64,000 nucleotides of DNA from CAWDJT01 sp963828705 (GCA_963828705.1 CAWHGA010000055.1:1-64000); one strand, 5' to 3'; shown: positions 1 to 9,365, counted from the first letter of the stretch. Notes: generated by a model from the sequence alone, not told the origin. Numbers and translations are program-made.

Positions 1-76
1 GGTCTTTATACGCGAAGCCCTTCAGTACTTTGCTCAGGACCAACGGCCTTCTGCATCCGAACGTGCATTTGTTTTC

Positions 77-112
77 GTGGTGAGATATCGAACCATGAAC
101 ATAAATGGTTTT
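77..112. repeat. Partial copy of the MITE palindrome at the left edge
   Basis: TCGTGGTGAGATATCGAACC followed by ATGAAC resembles the central palindrome of the elements at 12018 and 34388. The rest of positions 1-152 carries no recognisable gene. Confidence 0.4.
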
Positions 113-152
113 GCAGGAGGCTCGCACGGGTGACATCTTGGAAGTTTCCTGC

Positions 153-1116
153 TCAGCTAGCCAATTTCCTTGATTGAACTTCTGCAAGGGAAGAACTGAT
201 GTCTTCTCCTGATACAATATTCCATGCGCACACGGCTGCGGGAAGCAACCCTTTTTGCTGGCTGATTACATCCAGGTGCACCATACCCAGGGCGGCCACG
301 TCGAGTACGGCCTCGTCGAGGCGTCCGCGCAAGTCGAGGTTGACGACATACCGGCCACACTTCTGGCAGGCCTCCACGCGTTCCTGCTCCCTGCCCGCGA
401 TGTAGTAAATGAGCAGCGACTCTTGTTCCTCATTCTCGCAGAAGGGGCAAGCAAGCCTCCGATAGCGCCAGTCGTTTCCGCAGAAGGAACACCTCAGCCA
501 CCTTTGCCCTCTTCTCCCTTGAGGTACGCCAGTTCGGGCATGGAGCCACAAATGGGGCAGTATCCCTTCTGCCAACGAAGCTCAGCTATGAGTGTGCGCA
601 GCGCTTCTCGGTCCGGTTCTCAACCAACGGTTTCAAGATCTGTCCCAGGATGAAACCTAGGGATCGCGTGTCAATTCCAAGCTTTTCAGCCACCGCCTGG
701 GTCACCTCGCTGCGTCCCACGGCTGCGGCCTTGAGGTAGTCCTGTGGATCAAGTTGTCCTTTTACCAAAGCCCTTCCGATGACTTGCAATTCTTTTTTGA
801 GTTGGGAGATCCCTTTTCCATAGCCGGGATGAGTCGGGCAGCGGCCTGTTGCCACAGTTCATGCGTGAAGTCAATGAGCATCTCAGGCGAAGTCAGGGGT
901 ACCCCCTTCTCAAAACGGATAGGGTCGGGCGGTTCGATGCGATCATCCGCGGAGGGCGCCAATTCCGTCCTAATGCGTGTTTTCTCGATCAAGAACTGGT
1001 TCGAAGGCCTGTAGGACGCTCTCGATGGGATGGATCTCTTCCCGCAGGTGCTCAAGAGCCTTAGAAATCCTTGCTACCGCAGCCTCGGAAGATTGCTCGC
1101 CGGTGGCGCTGCTCAT
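153..1116 (-). CDS. fdhE: Formate dehydrogenase accessory protein FdhE (frameshifted)
   Basis: FdhE-family proteins help mature formate dehydrogenase in the cytoplasm. The C-terminal part (153-575) shows the rubredoxin-like zinc motifs CSFCGNDW, CPFCENEE and EACQKCG, followed by an FdhE-like tail. The N-terminal part lies in another frame: MSSATGEQ starts at 1116 behind an AGGAGAG ribosome site, and the piece at 762-1055 continues it. A middle piece is at 586-855. The restored product is about 320 residues, the usual family length. At least two single-base shifts break the reading. The gene follows fdhB on the same strand, so it is probably the last gene of an fdhABE operon. It could be a true pseudogene, but the pattern of shifts across the window favours sequence error. 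Confidence 0.8.
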
Positions 1117-1233
1117 CGATTCTCTCCTGACAGATTGGTCTCGGGCTTATACTGCTGGGAATGAGCACTTACTGAGGGCTGCCCCCGCTTGCACTGGGGG
1201 CAGCCCAAGGTTAACCTTTGCTACCGAGAAGAA

Positions 1234-1887
1234 TTATCCGGCAGCATACGCATGGTACTTTTTCGGATCGTCGGTGACGATGTAGATCACTCGAACCTCG
1301 TCGACATTGAGGGCCTTGGCTTTGGGATAGGCCACTTTCAGCTCATCGACCCTCTTTTTCGCCATTTCGACGATTTCTTTGCGCTCACCGAACATCAGGG
1401 CACCCGTGGGGCAGGACTTGACGCAGGCAGGTGGCATGTTGTTGGTGATTCGGTCGAAACACAGGGTACATTTGGCCAAGGCCTTTGACTTGAGGTCCTG
1501 CCTGGGAATGTTGAAAGGGCAGGCGCTTCGAACTTCCTCGAAGGGTGCCTGGCTCGATATCGAGGTATAAAGGACCGCTCCGGTATCGGCATCATGAACC
1601 CCAGCTCCCTTGACGTGGCCTTGCAGGGCGTCCAGGCAGGGCGGCTCAATGCAGTGCCGACACTGATCCGAGAAGAAATACCAGTAAGGCTTGCCGTCAT
1701 CCTTTCTTCCTTCCGCAAATCGCACCAGTTTCCACGTGTCAGCGGAAAGGTCCTGAGGGTTCTGGTAGGTCCCGACCTGTTTTGTTATGGTTCCGGGAAG
1801 GCCGTTCCACTGTTTACAGGCAACCTGACAACCACGGCAGGCCGTACACCGGGAAGTATCAACCAGTATCGATTTTCCGTCCGCCAT
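1234..1887 (-). CDS. fdhB: Formate dehydrogenase iron-sulfur (beta) subunit
   Basis: This 217-residue ferredoxin-like subunit carries electrons from the molybdenum/tungsten subunit. The cysteines group as expected for a multi-[4Fe-4S] polyferredoxin: C14/C17/C20/C24, C76/C79/C84, C123, C140/C143 and C155/C159. There is no C-terminal membrane helix, unlike E. coli FdnH, and no cytochrome b subunit gene is adjacent, so a soluble periplasmic heterodimer with FdhA is likely. The start is preceded by GGAGGG. It lies 12 bases downstream of fdhA and the two are surely co-transcribed. It is one of the intact genes of this cluster. Confidence 0.95.
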   Translation of the reverse strand: MADGKSILVDTSRCTACRGCQVACKQWNGLPGTITKQVGTYQNPQDLSADTWKLVRFAEGRKDDGKPYWYFFSDQCRHCIEPPCLDALQGHVKGAGVHDADTGAVLYTSISSQAPFEEVRSACPFNIPRQDLKSKALAKCTLCFDRITNNMPPACVKSCPTGALMFGERKEIVEMAKKRVDELKVAYPKAKALNVDEVRVIYIVTDDPKKYHAYAAG

Positions 1888-1899
1888 CTGTCAGCCCTC

Positions 1900-4800
1900 C
1901 TATACTTTGGCTACATTGACCATGAATGCCTTGTATTCAGGTGTCATGGTGTTGCCGTCGCCGGCCGTCGGCGTGAGCAGGTTGGCGCTGTCGCCGCAGC
2001 CCTTGGGAAAGAGCCAGCCGTAATTGAAGGTCATCCCGACCTGATGAACCACCTGATCCCCGCACTTAAACGGCCGGAAGCGTGTCGTCACCATGGCGAC
2101 ACATTCGAGGGCTCCGCGGATGGATTCCACCTTCACCTTGTCACCGTTTTTGATTCCTCGCATTTGCGCCAACTCCTCGCTGATTTCGACATAGACCTGA
2201 GGCTGCGCCTCGGTGAGCCAGGATTGCCACCTGGTGATGGCGCCGGTGCACCAGTGTTCGGTGCTCGTATAGGTCGTCATGACAAACGGGATAGCGGAGA
2301 TCGCAGCCGGCGAACTTGTCGCAGGGCCCGGAGAAGATCTTGATGATGGGGCTGTTGAGCTGTCGAGACATGAGGTTTTTCGACAGGGGACCTTCGAGCG
2401 GCTCATAGTGCTCGGGGAAAGGCCCTTCATTGGGACCGGGACCAAACAGCGATGCCACGCCATCCACCTTCATGATGAAGGGGTACTTGCCCTTTTCCTG
2501 GTCCGCCATGGGCGGCCAGGGACCATCCGGAACATCTCCCACCCACTTGCCGTCCTTCCAGGCAAGAAGCGCCTTGTTGGGATTATAAGGCTGGCCGTCG
2601 AGGTCCACTGAGGCACGGTTATAGATGATGCGACGGTTCACCGGCCAGACCCAGGCCCATTGCGGATACAGGCCAAGCCCGGTGGGGTCGTCCTTCTTCC
2701 TGCGGGCCATGAGGTTGGTGCCATCCTGGGTAAAGCCTCCGCAGGAAATCCAGCAGCCGCTCGAGGTCTTCCCGTCGGCCTGGAGGTTGGCAAAACCAGG
2801 CACCAGCTCACCCTTCTTGTAGCTCTTGTCGCCGATGGTCTCGTCTTCTAGGAAGTAGCCATTGATGGCCTTGGCGACCTTGAAGGCGCTGAACCGGCCT
2901 TTCTCATCCGCATAGTCCCACTTCAGATTCAGGATGGGCTCGGGGAACTTGCCCTCTTGTTTACCGTAGAGCTCCTTTAGCTTCGCCACGATCCGGTAGA
3001 AGATATCACCGGTGGAAATGGCGTCGCCCGGGGGAGGCCGCCGCCTGATATTTCCACTGCATCCAGCGGCCGCTGTTGCTCTGGCTGCCTTCCTTTTCGA
3101 CCGATGCCGCTGCAGGGAGCAAAAAGACCTCGGTCTTGATCTTTTTCGGGTTCATGCCGGGGCCTTTCCAGAACGAGGCTGTCTCATTATCGAAGATGTT
3201 CACATGTACCAGCCAGTCGAGATTCTTCATTGCTTGTCGCACTTTATTGGCGTTCGGCATGCTCAGGCCGGGTCGGTGGCGATGAGATGTAGCCTTTTAT
3301 CTTCTTTTGACATGTGGTCGATCATGTTAAGAACGGCTGCATTCTGGCCGTCATCGAGTTTGGGCACCCACGAATAACCGAAATCGTTCTCCTTGGTTGC
3401 CTTGTCGCCAAACCAGGCCTTGAGAAGGCTCACGATATACTTGGGAAAGTTCTGCCACCAATTGACTGAACGGGGATCGGCGGACTTGGGGGTGTTCTTC
3501 TTCAGATACTCGTCGAGGGTGGTCGCGAGGCCCTCGGCGCAGCCAGGTATCCCGGCAGAATAGTGATAGAGGAGCGCAAAGTCGGTGGAGCCCTGAACGT
3601 TGGGTTCACCTCTCAGGGCGTTGACGCCACCACCGCAGATGCCGATGTTGCCCAGCAGGAGTTGGACCATGCACATGGTCCTGATGTTCTGCACAGCAAC
3701 CGTGTGCTGGGTTTGCCCGAGCGCGTACATTATGGTGCCGGCTTTGTCCTTGACGCCGGTGGACTGCATAGGTCTCATAGACTTTTAGCAGGTCCTCTTT
3801 GGGTGTACCGGTGATGCCGGATACCTTGTCCAGGTCATAACGAGAGTAGTGTTTCTTCAGGAGCTGGAAGACACAACGGGGATCCTGCAGCGTGAGGTCC
3901 TTTTGCGGCGTGCCGTCGGCGTTTTTCTTGAAAGCCCAGGTAGTCTTGTCGTACTTTCTGGTCGGTGGTATCGTAGCCGGAGAAAAGGCCATCATTGAAA
4001 TTGAATTCGTCATCGACGAGGTAAGATGCGTTGGTGTAGTTCACGACGTAGTCTTTGAAATACTTCTTGTTTTCGATGATGTACTTGATCATCCCGCCGA
4101 GGAAGGCGATATCCGTTCCCGACCGCAGCCGGGCATAGATATCCGCCTTGGATGATGTCCTGGTGAACCTGGGGTCAACATGGATAATCTTGGCGCCCTT
4201 GTCCTTGGCCTTTCATTACCCACTTGAAGGATATGGGGTGATGTTCAGCGGCATTGCTCCCCTGAATCAGGAAGACATCGCTGTGCTGGAGGTCGATATA
4301 GTGATTGGTCATTGCGCCACGCCCGAACGACTCTGCCAGAGCCGGTACAGTTGGGCCGTGTCAGACCCGGGCTTGATGATCGATATACACCAGGCCCAGC
4401 GCCCTCGCCATGGAGGCCATCATGAAGCATTCTTCGTTATTCACGTTGGAGCTGCCTGCGTGGGCGATGGTCTCAACGCGGTTCACCGTCTTTCCCTGGC
4501 TGTTGGTGGTGATGAAGTCGGCGTCCCGTACCGCCTTGATCTTCTCGGCAATCTGGGTGATGGCCCAGTCCCAGTCCTTGCTTCTCCCACTTGTCGCTGT
4601 AAGGAGCTCGGTACAGCACCTTGGTGAGCCGATGCTCATTGGCGCCGTGGTCTGCAAGATGCTGGCTCCCTTGGCGCAGAGCGATCCCTCGTTGATGGGG
4701 TGGTCGGGGTCTCCTTCGATATTGATGATTTTGCCGTTCTTGGCATCGGTGCTGCAAATCAGCGCCACACCCAACCGAGCAGTAGCAGCAGATGGAAGTG

Positions 4801-4949
4801 CTCTGTTTGGCAGTTTTCAATTTGTCAATCTTTTTGATCTCCTCGGCGTAGGCGTTCAGGGGACCCAGATCGATCCCCAACGACGTCAGGGCAAGCCCCG
4901 CGCCTACCGCACCGGAGAACGCCAAAAACTCCCGCCGCGTCACTCCCAT
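1900..4949 (-). CDS. fdhA: Periplasmic formate dehydrogenase catalytic subunit, selenoprotein (frameshifted)
   Basis: Catalytic molybdo/tungsto-bis-MGD subunit oxidising formate to CO2. The start at 4949 follows AGGAGG and gives a twin-arginine signal (MGVTRREFLAFSGAVGAG), so export is by Tat. Next come a [4Fe-4S] site (CCYCSVGCG) and the active site, where the frame reads ...HQARV-UGA-HGPTV..., the exact context in which Sec-formate dehydrogenases carry selenocysteine. Later blocks (FGRGAMTN, MYALGQTQHTVAVQNIRT, GGVNALRGEPNVQGSTD, TFNYGWLFPKG) complete the family fold. Restored length is about 1016 residues, normal for FdnG/FdhA. Several single-base shifts split it, for example an extra base in the run at 4211-4213 and one near 3776. 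These look like sequence errors because both sides stay strongly conserved. fdhB follows directly. Confidence 0.92.
4329..4343 (-). promoter_or_regulatory. Candidate bacterial SECIS hairpin of fdhA
   Basis: About 20 nt after the UGA the mRNA can form GGCUCU-GGC-AGAGUC, six pairs (one G-U) around a short loop. Bacterial SECIS hairpins sit at this distance inside the coding region and bind SelB. The exact loop differs from E. coli fdhF, so the fold is an inference. Confidence 0.5.
4361..4363 (-). other. Selenocysteine UGA codon of fdhA
   Basis: On the minus strand the frame reads GTC TGA CAC GGC CCA ACT GTA (Val-UGA-His-Gly-Pro-Thr-Val). This matches the conserved selenocysteine context of formate dehydrogenases. 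Translation continues in the same frame with PALAESFGRGAMTN, so this UGA is read through and is not a stop. Confidence 0.93.
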
Positions 4950-5094
4950 GTGTGCCTCCTTCCTGGTTCTTAATCGGGTTTCTGCGAACTTCCATGGGTG
5001 AGGTGAAGCACTTCCAGCTTCTCCATCCATGGAGACAGCATGGAAGTCCTATCGCATACAGACTTCTGCATAGAATTATTCTATTGGTATTTCA

Positions 5095-5114
5095 ATATGT
5101 TACTTTTAACATAT
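5095..5114. promoter_or_regulatory. Perfect palindrome, possible operator upstream of fdhA
   Basis: ATATGTTA-CTTT-TAACATAT is an 8-bp perfect inverted repeat with a 4-nt spacer. It lies about 145 bp upstream of the fdhA start and just beyond the 3' end of the ModE-like regulator gene. It is a plausible regulator-binding site for the fdh operon. The binding protein is unknown; the adjacent ModE-like protein is one candidate. Confidence 0.45.
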
Positions 5115-5190
5115 AAGGAGGACAGGAAGATGCGATGGTATGGATGGTAGGGAGTGCAGGAACCCCGAATTGCGAGGAAACGTAATAAAG

Positions 5191-5574
5191 TCAGCCAGAT
5201 TTTTGTGTCCGTCCCGGTTGGTAACTGGTGATGGCCCATGGTAGCAGCTTCTCTGCTTTCAGCAAGGCATCTCGCTCCACTTCTTCAAACCACAAGAAGT
5301 AACTCTCCATGAACGTCTTGCCTGCTTCGGAAAGTTGGTAGCCTTCCTTCTTGCTGCCGCTCTGGGCAATGAGTTTGACTCCTAGGATTTCTTCGGTCTT
5401 CTTGATCTTCCCCCATGCCGCCCGGTAGGACATGCCGAGCTCTTCCGCAGCCCTTCTGAGAGAGCCATGCTCCTGAATTTTCGCAAGCAGTATGGCCCTT
5501 CCAAGGCCAAAATACAACCCATCCTCGGTTTCAAGCCAGAGGTGCATCCTCATGGTTGGGATCTTTCCAGTCAT
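5191..5574 (-). CDS. ModE-like winged-helix transcriptional regulator
   Basis: A 127-residue LysR/ModE-type N-terminal DNA-binding domain: GSLRRAAEELGMSYRAAWGK is the helix-turn-helix, followed by the wing and a dimerisation helix. It matches the ModE N-terminal domain and has no C-terminal molybdate-binding (TOBE/Mop) domains. Short proteins of this type regulate molybdate or tungstate uptake and Mo/W enzymes. It sits between a Sec-formate dehydrogenase and a tungstate-binding protein, which supports that role. The start may be residue 8 (5553), where GGAAAG precedes MRMHLW at better spacing than for the upstream ATG. Confidence 0.82.
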   Translation of the reverse strand: MTGKIPTMRMHLWLETEDGLYFGLGRAILLAKIQEHGSLRRAAEELGMSYRAAWGKIKKTEEILGVKLIAQSGSKKEGYQLSEAGKTFMESYFLWFEEVERDALLKAEKLLPWAITSYQPGRTQKSG

Positions 5575-5624
5575 CGACTGACACCCATTTCCGATCCGAA
5601 AGTCAACCGTTCACTCCGTGACAT

Positions 5625-5648
5625 GATTATGCTGAATATGACATAATC
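5625..5648. promoter_or_regulatory. Inverted repeat in the regulator/tupA intergenic region
   Basis: GATTATG, a 10-nt spacer, then CATAATC forms a 7-bp perfect inverted repeat about 50 bp upstream of the ModE-like gene and on the side facing tupA. The position suits an autoregulatory operator. No binding evidence is visible beyond symmetry and position. Confidence 0.4.
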
Positions 5649-5819
5649 GCTAGGTCAGTATAGGAGTGGACCGGACCATGTCAAGCCAAAGCTCATCCCC
5701 ATACCCATGAAACCGAACCACTGACGGCACCGTACGCACCAACCTTTTTCCCCTCGACAACCCTAAGATTCTGTATTATTCATTATGCCACTGTTCATAT
5801 AACGCTATCAGGTCTCGGT

Positions 5820-5884
5820 AAGTCTTTAACGGGGATGCATGCCGGTTTGCCGGCCTGATACTGCGAGATACCGCCGAAAGACGC
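5820..5884 (+). promoter_or_regulatory. Structured 5' leader of tupA (candidate)
   Basis: The leader can form an outer stem GTCTTT/AAAGAC (near 5822 and 5877) enclosing a strong hairpin GCCGG-tttg-CCGGC, just before the tupA ribosome site. Such an arrangement is compatible with a cis-regulatory RNA. I could not match it to the Moco, TPP, c-di-GMP or fluoride riboswitch consensus. Confidence 0.3.
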
Positions 5885-5908
5885 TTGACCGTTGCGAGGA
5901 GGACAAGG

Positions 5909-6766
5909 ATGCACGTACAGTTTGTTTCGTTGATGCTAACTCTGGCGCTTGTGGGTTTCCCTTTGACCCTACAGGCCCAAGATCAATGTGCCGCGGTCTA
6001 CGGCAGTGGCGCCAATCAGTTTTCCCTTGCCACTGGAAGCCCCGGTGAATTGGGTGTACTAAAGGCCCTGGCCGACGCTTTTACCACTCAAACCAACACC
6101 TCCCTATGTTGGAAGAAAGCCGGATCAGGAGAATCTCTCAAGCTGCTCAAGGCGAAAGCCACGGATATGTCCATGAGCCATTCAGCGGCAGCCGAAAAAC
6201 AGGCTGTGGCAGAAGGCTGGGCAACTCACCGGACCCTTATCGGTTCCAACGAATTCTTCATTGTCGGTCCGGTGGATGACCCCGCTAAGGTCGCCGAATC
6301 TACCAGCGCGGTGGACGCCTACCGGCGCATCGTCAACACCAAAGGCAAATTCTTTTCCCGTGGTGACAATTCAGGAACCCACCAAAAGGAGATGGAGATC
6401 TGGAAATTGGCGGGGATAGTTCCGTCAGGCGACTGGTACGTAGTCACTAACGCTTTCATGACCGCCACCCTGAAGCGCGCCAACGACGAAAAAGGTTACT
6501 TCATGACCGACAGTAGCACCTGGGCTGCGGAAAAGAACCACATGCCCCAGCTAAAAGTTCTTTTTCGGGGCGATAAGGGCCTGATCAACGTCTATCATGC
6601 CATGTGCCTACCCGAAGGAGCCTCCCCGGGCGCCGCTTCCGCTGCGCGTTTTATCCAGTTTGTCGCATCCGAGCAAGGCCAGAAGATTCTTCGGGAGTTC
6701 GGTAAGGACAAGTTTGGAGAAGGTCTGTACAACGATGCGGATTATGCGCGGAAATACGAACAATAG
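5909..6766 (+). CDS. tupA: Tungstate/molybdate ABC-type substrate-binding protein (TupA-like)
   Basis: A secreted binding protein of about 285 residues with an N-terminal signal peptide (residues 1-25, LMLTLALVGF core). Family blocks are ATGSPGELGVLKAL, GSGESLKLLKAKATDMSMSH, GSNEFFIVGPVDDPAKV and FSRGDNSGTHQKEMEIWKLAG, typical of TupA/WtpA-like oxyanion receptors. The start at 5909 is chosen because GAGGAGG lies 6 nt upstream; a longer TTG start at 5885 lacks this. No tupB (permease) or tupC (ATPase) is adjacent, so the transporter must be completed elsewhere. With the ModE-like regulator and two Mo/W formate dehydrogenases nearby, tungstate supply to FDH is the likely job. A strong terminator follows. 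Confidence 0.85.
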   Translation: MHVQFVSLMLTLALVGFPLTLQAQDQCAAVYGSGANQFSLATGSPGELGVLKALADAFTTQTNTSLCWKKAGSGESLKLLKAKATDMSMSHSAAAEKQAVAEGWATHRTLIGSNEFFIVGPVDDPAKVAESTSAVDAYRRIVNTKGKFFSRGDNSGTHQKEMEIWKLAGIVPSGDWYVVTNAFMTATLKRANDEKGYFMTDSSTWAAEKNHMPQLKVLFRGDKGLINVYHAMCLPEGASPGAASAARFIQFVASEQGQKILREFGKDKFGEGLYNDADYARKYEQ

Positions 6767-7220
6767 TCCGTGCACCCCAAGCCCCGCATCGGAAGGGTCG
6801 GCAGCGTCCCCCCTGGCGCTGCCGACCCTTCGCTTTGTTCGATCTTCACTTCGGCTTCTGATCCGAGATCAAAGATGATGGCCTCGCTCTTGGGCACCGC
6901 CGGGTCATAGATGAGCACGGTGGGTTGGAGAGGTTTGCCCGCATCAATGGATACCACCAGGTGTTCATTCTTGGCGACTGGTGGATCAAGGATCAGTGGA
7001 GGTGGTTCGGTGGCTTTAGAGGGAAAGGGCAGTGGCTGGCAATCGCTTTTCTCGAGAACGTAGGTGATTTCTCTTAACCCTAGCCCTCGCGGGAGTCGAA
7101 TCTGTTCGTCGCTCTTGATTTTGAAGCTACCGAAAAAAACGGGTGTTCACCCCATTTCAAATTCAGGCGAATGAAAAGCCCTGGTCGCAATTGATCAATA
7201 AGGACTTTTTGTTCTTCCAT
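6742..7220 (-). pseudogene. Remnant of a DUF3391/HD-GYP protein lacking the catalytic core
   Basis: Starting at 7220 the minus strand encodes MEEQKVLIDQLRPGLFIRL followed by KWGEHPFF, the typical DUF3391 N-terminus of HD-GYP c-di-GMP phosphodiesterases. A shift at the seven-A run (7133-7139) leads to LPRGLGLREITYVLEKSDCQ. The sequence then passes directly to LVVSIDAGKPLQPTVLIYD, which resembles the extreme C-terminus of such proteins. The HD and GYP motifs expected between them are absent, so about 200 residues are missing. The frame runs through the tupA terminator without its own tidy stop. It is probably nonfunctional. Confidence 0.5.
6793..6830 (+). terminator. Intrinsic terminator after tupA
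   Basis: A perfect 14-bp stem, AAGGGTCGGCAGCG with CGCTGCCGACCCTT, around a 10-nt loop, followed by a T-rich stretch (cgctttgttc). It lies 26 nt after the tupA stop and at the 3' end of a convergent gene remnant, so it may act in both directions. Confidence 0.85.
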
Positions 7221-7480
7221 GGCGGTTTGGCTCTCTACAGTTTGCTGAGCCTCGACTCCAGCCTATCGCGAGGTGTTGGTGGTGCTCCGTACTGTGATCG
7301 TCAGGTGCGGGGCTACACTCAAAGGGCGATGGCAGTGCTGCGGTCCGTAAGCGCTGGAAGCTCAACGGAATCAAACACAGCCGCAGAAGGAGGATGAGGA
7401 CAAATCCAGCGAACCAACAAACCTGATCTGCTGCCCGCTATGGACATCCACAGCGCGCCTTAAACCCCTCGATAACGTGG
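7221..7480. other. Intergenic stretch without recognised gene
   Basis: It separates the HD-GYP remnant from the end of the RsbU-like gene. No convincing reading frame, repeat or RNA structure was found on either strand. Confidence 0.5.
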
Positions 7481-8719
7481 CTATGGTTTCAATCGGACAA
7501 CCACCAGGGTCATGTCGTCTTGAGCAGGTGCGCTGCCGGTGTGAACTCGAATCGCCTCCAGAATGCAATCGCAGAGCGCATTGACCGGTTCGAGGTGGCT
7601 ATCGATGATGGTCCGATGCAACCGTTGGATGCCGAAGATCTCCCCTTCGACATCGGTCGCATCGATGATGCCATCGCTGTACAGGATCAGAGTGCTGGAC
7701 GGGGTCAATTGGAGCGTCTGTTCATCGAGGCTGACATCGGGGATTACCCCCAAAGGTTGCCCGGTATTGGCCGGGGGTGTGGTCAAGGTGCCGTCAGCCT
7801 GGCACACAATGGGAAGTACGTGGCCGGCACGAACATATTCGAAGTGGCAGGTGTCACAACGCAGAACGCCGTAGAGCACTGTCACAAACATTTCAGCGGC
7901 GTTCATCTCCTGCAGGTGCCGGTCCACCCACTGCAAGGCCTCGCGGGGTGAAGCCGCGCGCCGGGCCTCCGCTCTCACCAGAGAACGGGTCATGGCCATG
8001 AACAGAGCGGACGGGATGCCTTTGTCGGAAACATCCCCCACGGCGATGCCCAGGCGGTTGTCATCGAGCGCGATAAAATCGTAGAAATCTCCGCCCACAG
8101 CGCGTGCCGGGATCATTCGGGCCGCCAGTTCAACCCCCGTTAGCTGCGGCAAACAGCGGGGCAGCATGCTTTCTTGGATCTCACGGGCCAACTCGAGTTC
8201 GCGCTCTACCTTTTCCTTCTCAATAATCTGTGCCTGTGCGGCCTGCAGCTCTTCATAGGCTTTCGCCAGCAAGCGGTTTTTCTCCTGCAGATCACGAATG
8301 GTGGCGTTGTTGGCATCACGTAGCGATGCGTTAAGCACGCGTGCCAGTTGATAGGCGATGTCCGGGTAGCGATGCAACAAGGCATCGAAATCGCCCCGGT
8401 TCACTTCCAGCATCTGTACCCGGGTGCGAGTCAGGACGCTGGCGGTGCGCAGCCGATCGGTGCCGAGGAGACTCATTTCGCCCACGAAATCGCCATCGCC
8501 ACGACTGCCCAGCAGCCGTTCCTCAGCCGTACCCAGAGCTTTGATGATATCCACCTGGCCTTCGAGAATGACATAGAAATTTTCGCCAGGGTCCCCTTCA
8601 CGAACGAAGGTAGTGCCGGGGGGAAGATCAAGGCATCGGAGCCGGCCGGCCAGGCAGGTGACTTCCGCTTCCGGGAGCGAAGCAAACAGAGGTATGCGGC
8701 AGATGTTCGCTGGGTCCAT
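7481..8719 (-). CDS. Cyclic-nucleotide-binding domain/PP2C-type SpoIIE phosphatase (RsbU-like)
   Basis: A 412-residue cytoplasmic signalling protein. Residues 10-130 form a CRP-like cyclic-nucleotide-binding domain (PPGTTFVREGDPGENFYVI, GDFVGEMSLLG). Residues 140-180 are a coiled coil (LQEKNRLLAKAYEELQAAQA). Residues 180-412 are a SpoIIE/RsbU PP2C phosphatase with the metal-binding acidic motifs GGDFYDF (D211, D214), GDVSDKG (D229), LYSDGIID and a terminal QDDMTLVVVR. Such enzymes dephosphorylate an anti-anti-sigma factor to release a sigma factor. An RsbW-like kinase gene lies directly upstream, giving a partner-switching module. No STAS antagonist or sigma gene is adjacent. The input ligand is unknown. 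Confidence 0.93.
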   Translation of the reverse strand: MDPANICRIPLFASLPEAEVTCLAGRLRCLDLPPGTTFVREGDPGENFYVILEGQVDIIKALGTAEERLLGSRGDGDFVGEMSLLGTDRLRTASVLTRTRVQMLEVNRGDFDALLHRYPDIAYQLARVLNASLRDANNATIRDLQEKNRLLAKAYEELQAAQAQIIEKEKVERELELAREIQESMLPRCLPQLTGVELAARMIPARAVGGDFYDFIALDDNRLGIAVGDVSDKGIPSALFMAMTRSLVRAEARRAASPREALQWVDRHLQEMNAAEMFVTVLYGVLRCDTCHFEYVRAGHVLPIVCQADGTLTTPPANTGQPLGVIPDVSLDEQTLQLTPSSTLILYSDGIIDATDVEGEIFGIQRLHRTIIDSHLEPVNALCDCILEAIRVHTGSAPAQDDMTLVVVRLKP

Positions 8720-8843
8720 GATTTCTCTGTAATTAAATGCAATAAGTTTACTAAGGTGAATTCACCCAAGTCAACTGTATTGCCGCTAGAGGAGGATTTA
8801 TCTAAACACCGATGACGCGGCGATCGTCATTCAGGGGTGTCCG

Positions 8844-9248
8844 CTAAAGTTTGAACCGGACGGACAGGATGTTCCTGTCGTTTTCACGACGGTAGTCCGC
8901 CCCATCGACCATCCGCCTGACCAGATATATTCCCAGCCCTCCGATTTCCCTTTCGTTGCAGTCCAACTCGATGTCGGGTTCTTCTTGGCTCGTAGGGTCA
9001 AAAGGCAAACCTTGATCCTGTACTTCGATACAAAGGGTGGTACCGCCTTCCAGCCAGCAACTGATTTCCATGTCACCAGGCTCATGCGGGTAGGCATAGA
9101 GGATGATGTTGGCGGCCAGTTCCTCCACGACGAGATCAATCCGTAAGAGCATTTCCATTGGAAAATCAAGATATTCTGCCTTATCCAGAACAAACCTGCG
9201 CACCCGTTCGAGGTTTTCCAGTCTGGCAGGTAGTCGCAGCCGTTCCAT
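8844..9248 (-). CDS. RsbW-like anti-sigma factor serine kinase (HATPase_c)
   Basis: A 134-residue GHKL ATPase domain. The N box is VVEELAANIILYAYPH (E43, N47 coordinate Mg-ATP), the G1 box is QDQGLPFD (D78, G80), and the G2 box is GGLGIYLVRRMVD. Length and layout match RsbW/SpoIIAB-type anti-sigma kinases. It precedes the RsbU-like phosphatase gene by 124 bp on the same strand and is very probably its functional opposite in a partner-switching pathway. The cognate STAS protein and sigma factor are not in the window. Confidence 0.9.
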   Translation of the reverse strand: MERLRLPARLENLERVRRFVLDKAEYLDFPMEMLLRIDLVVEELAANIILYAYPHEPGDMEISCWLEGGTTLCIEVQDQGLPFDPTSQEEPDIELDCNEREIGGLGIYLVRRMVDGADYRRENDRNILSVRFKL

Positions 9249-9365
9249 GACTCATGACTCCGTATGCGTAAAGCTTAGAAATCAGCCAGGTGAAGGCGCA
9301 GGGGTGGTTGACTGTCGGCCACTGATCGCCCCAGGCACTGCCGCCCTCCCAGCTCTCACGCACTG

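Noticed and set aside
4361..4363. Premature stop making fdhA a pseudogene
   Set aside because: The UGA is in the exact selenocysteine context V-U-HGPTV and the frame continues with conserved FDH sequence.
5820..5884. Known Moco, TPP, fluoride or c-di-GMP-I riboswitch before tupA
   Set aside because: The conserved core words of these classes are not present; only a generic outer stem and hairpin remain.
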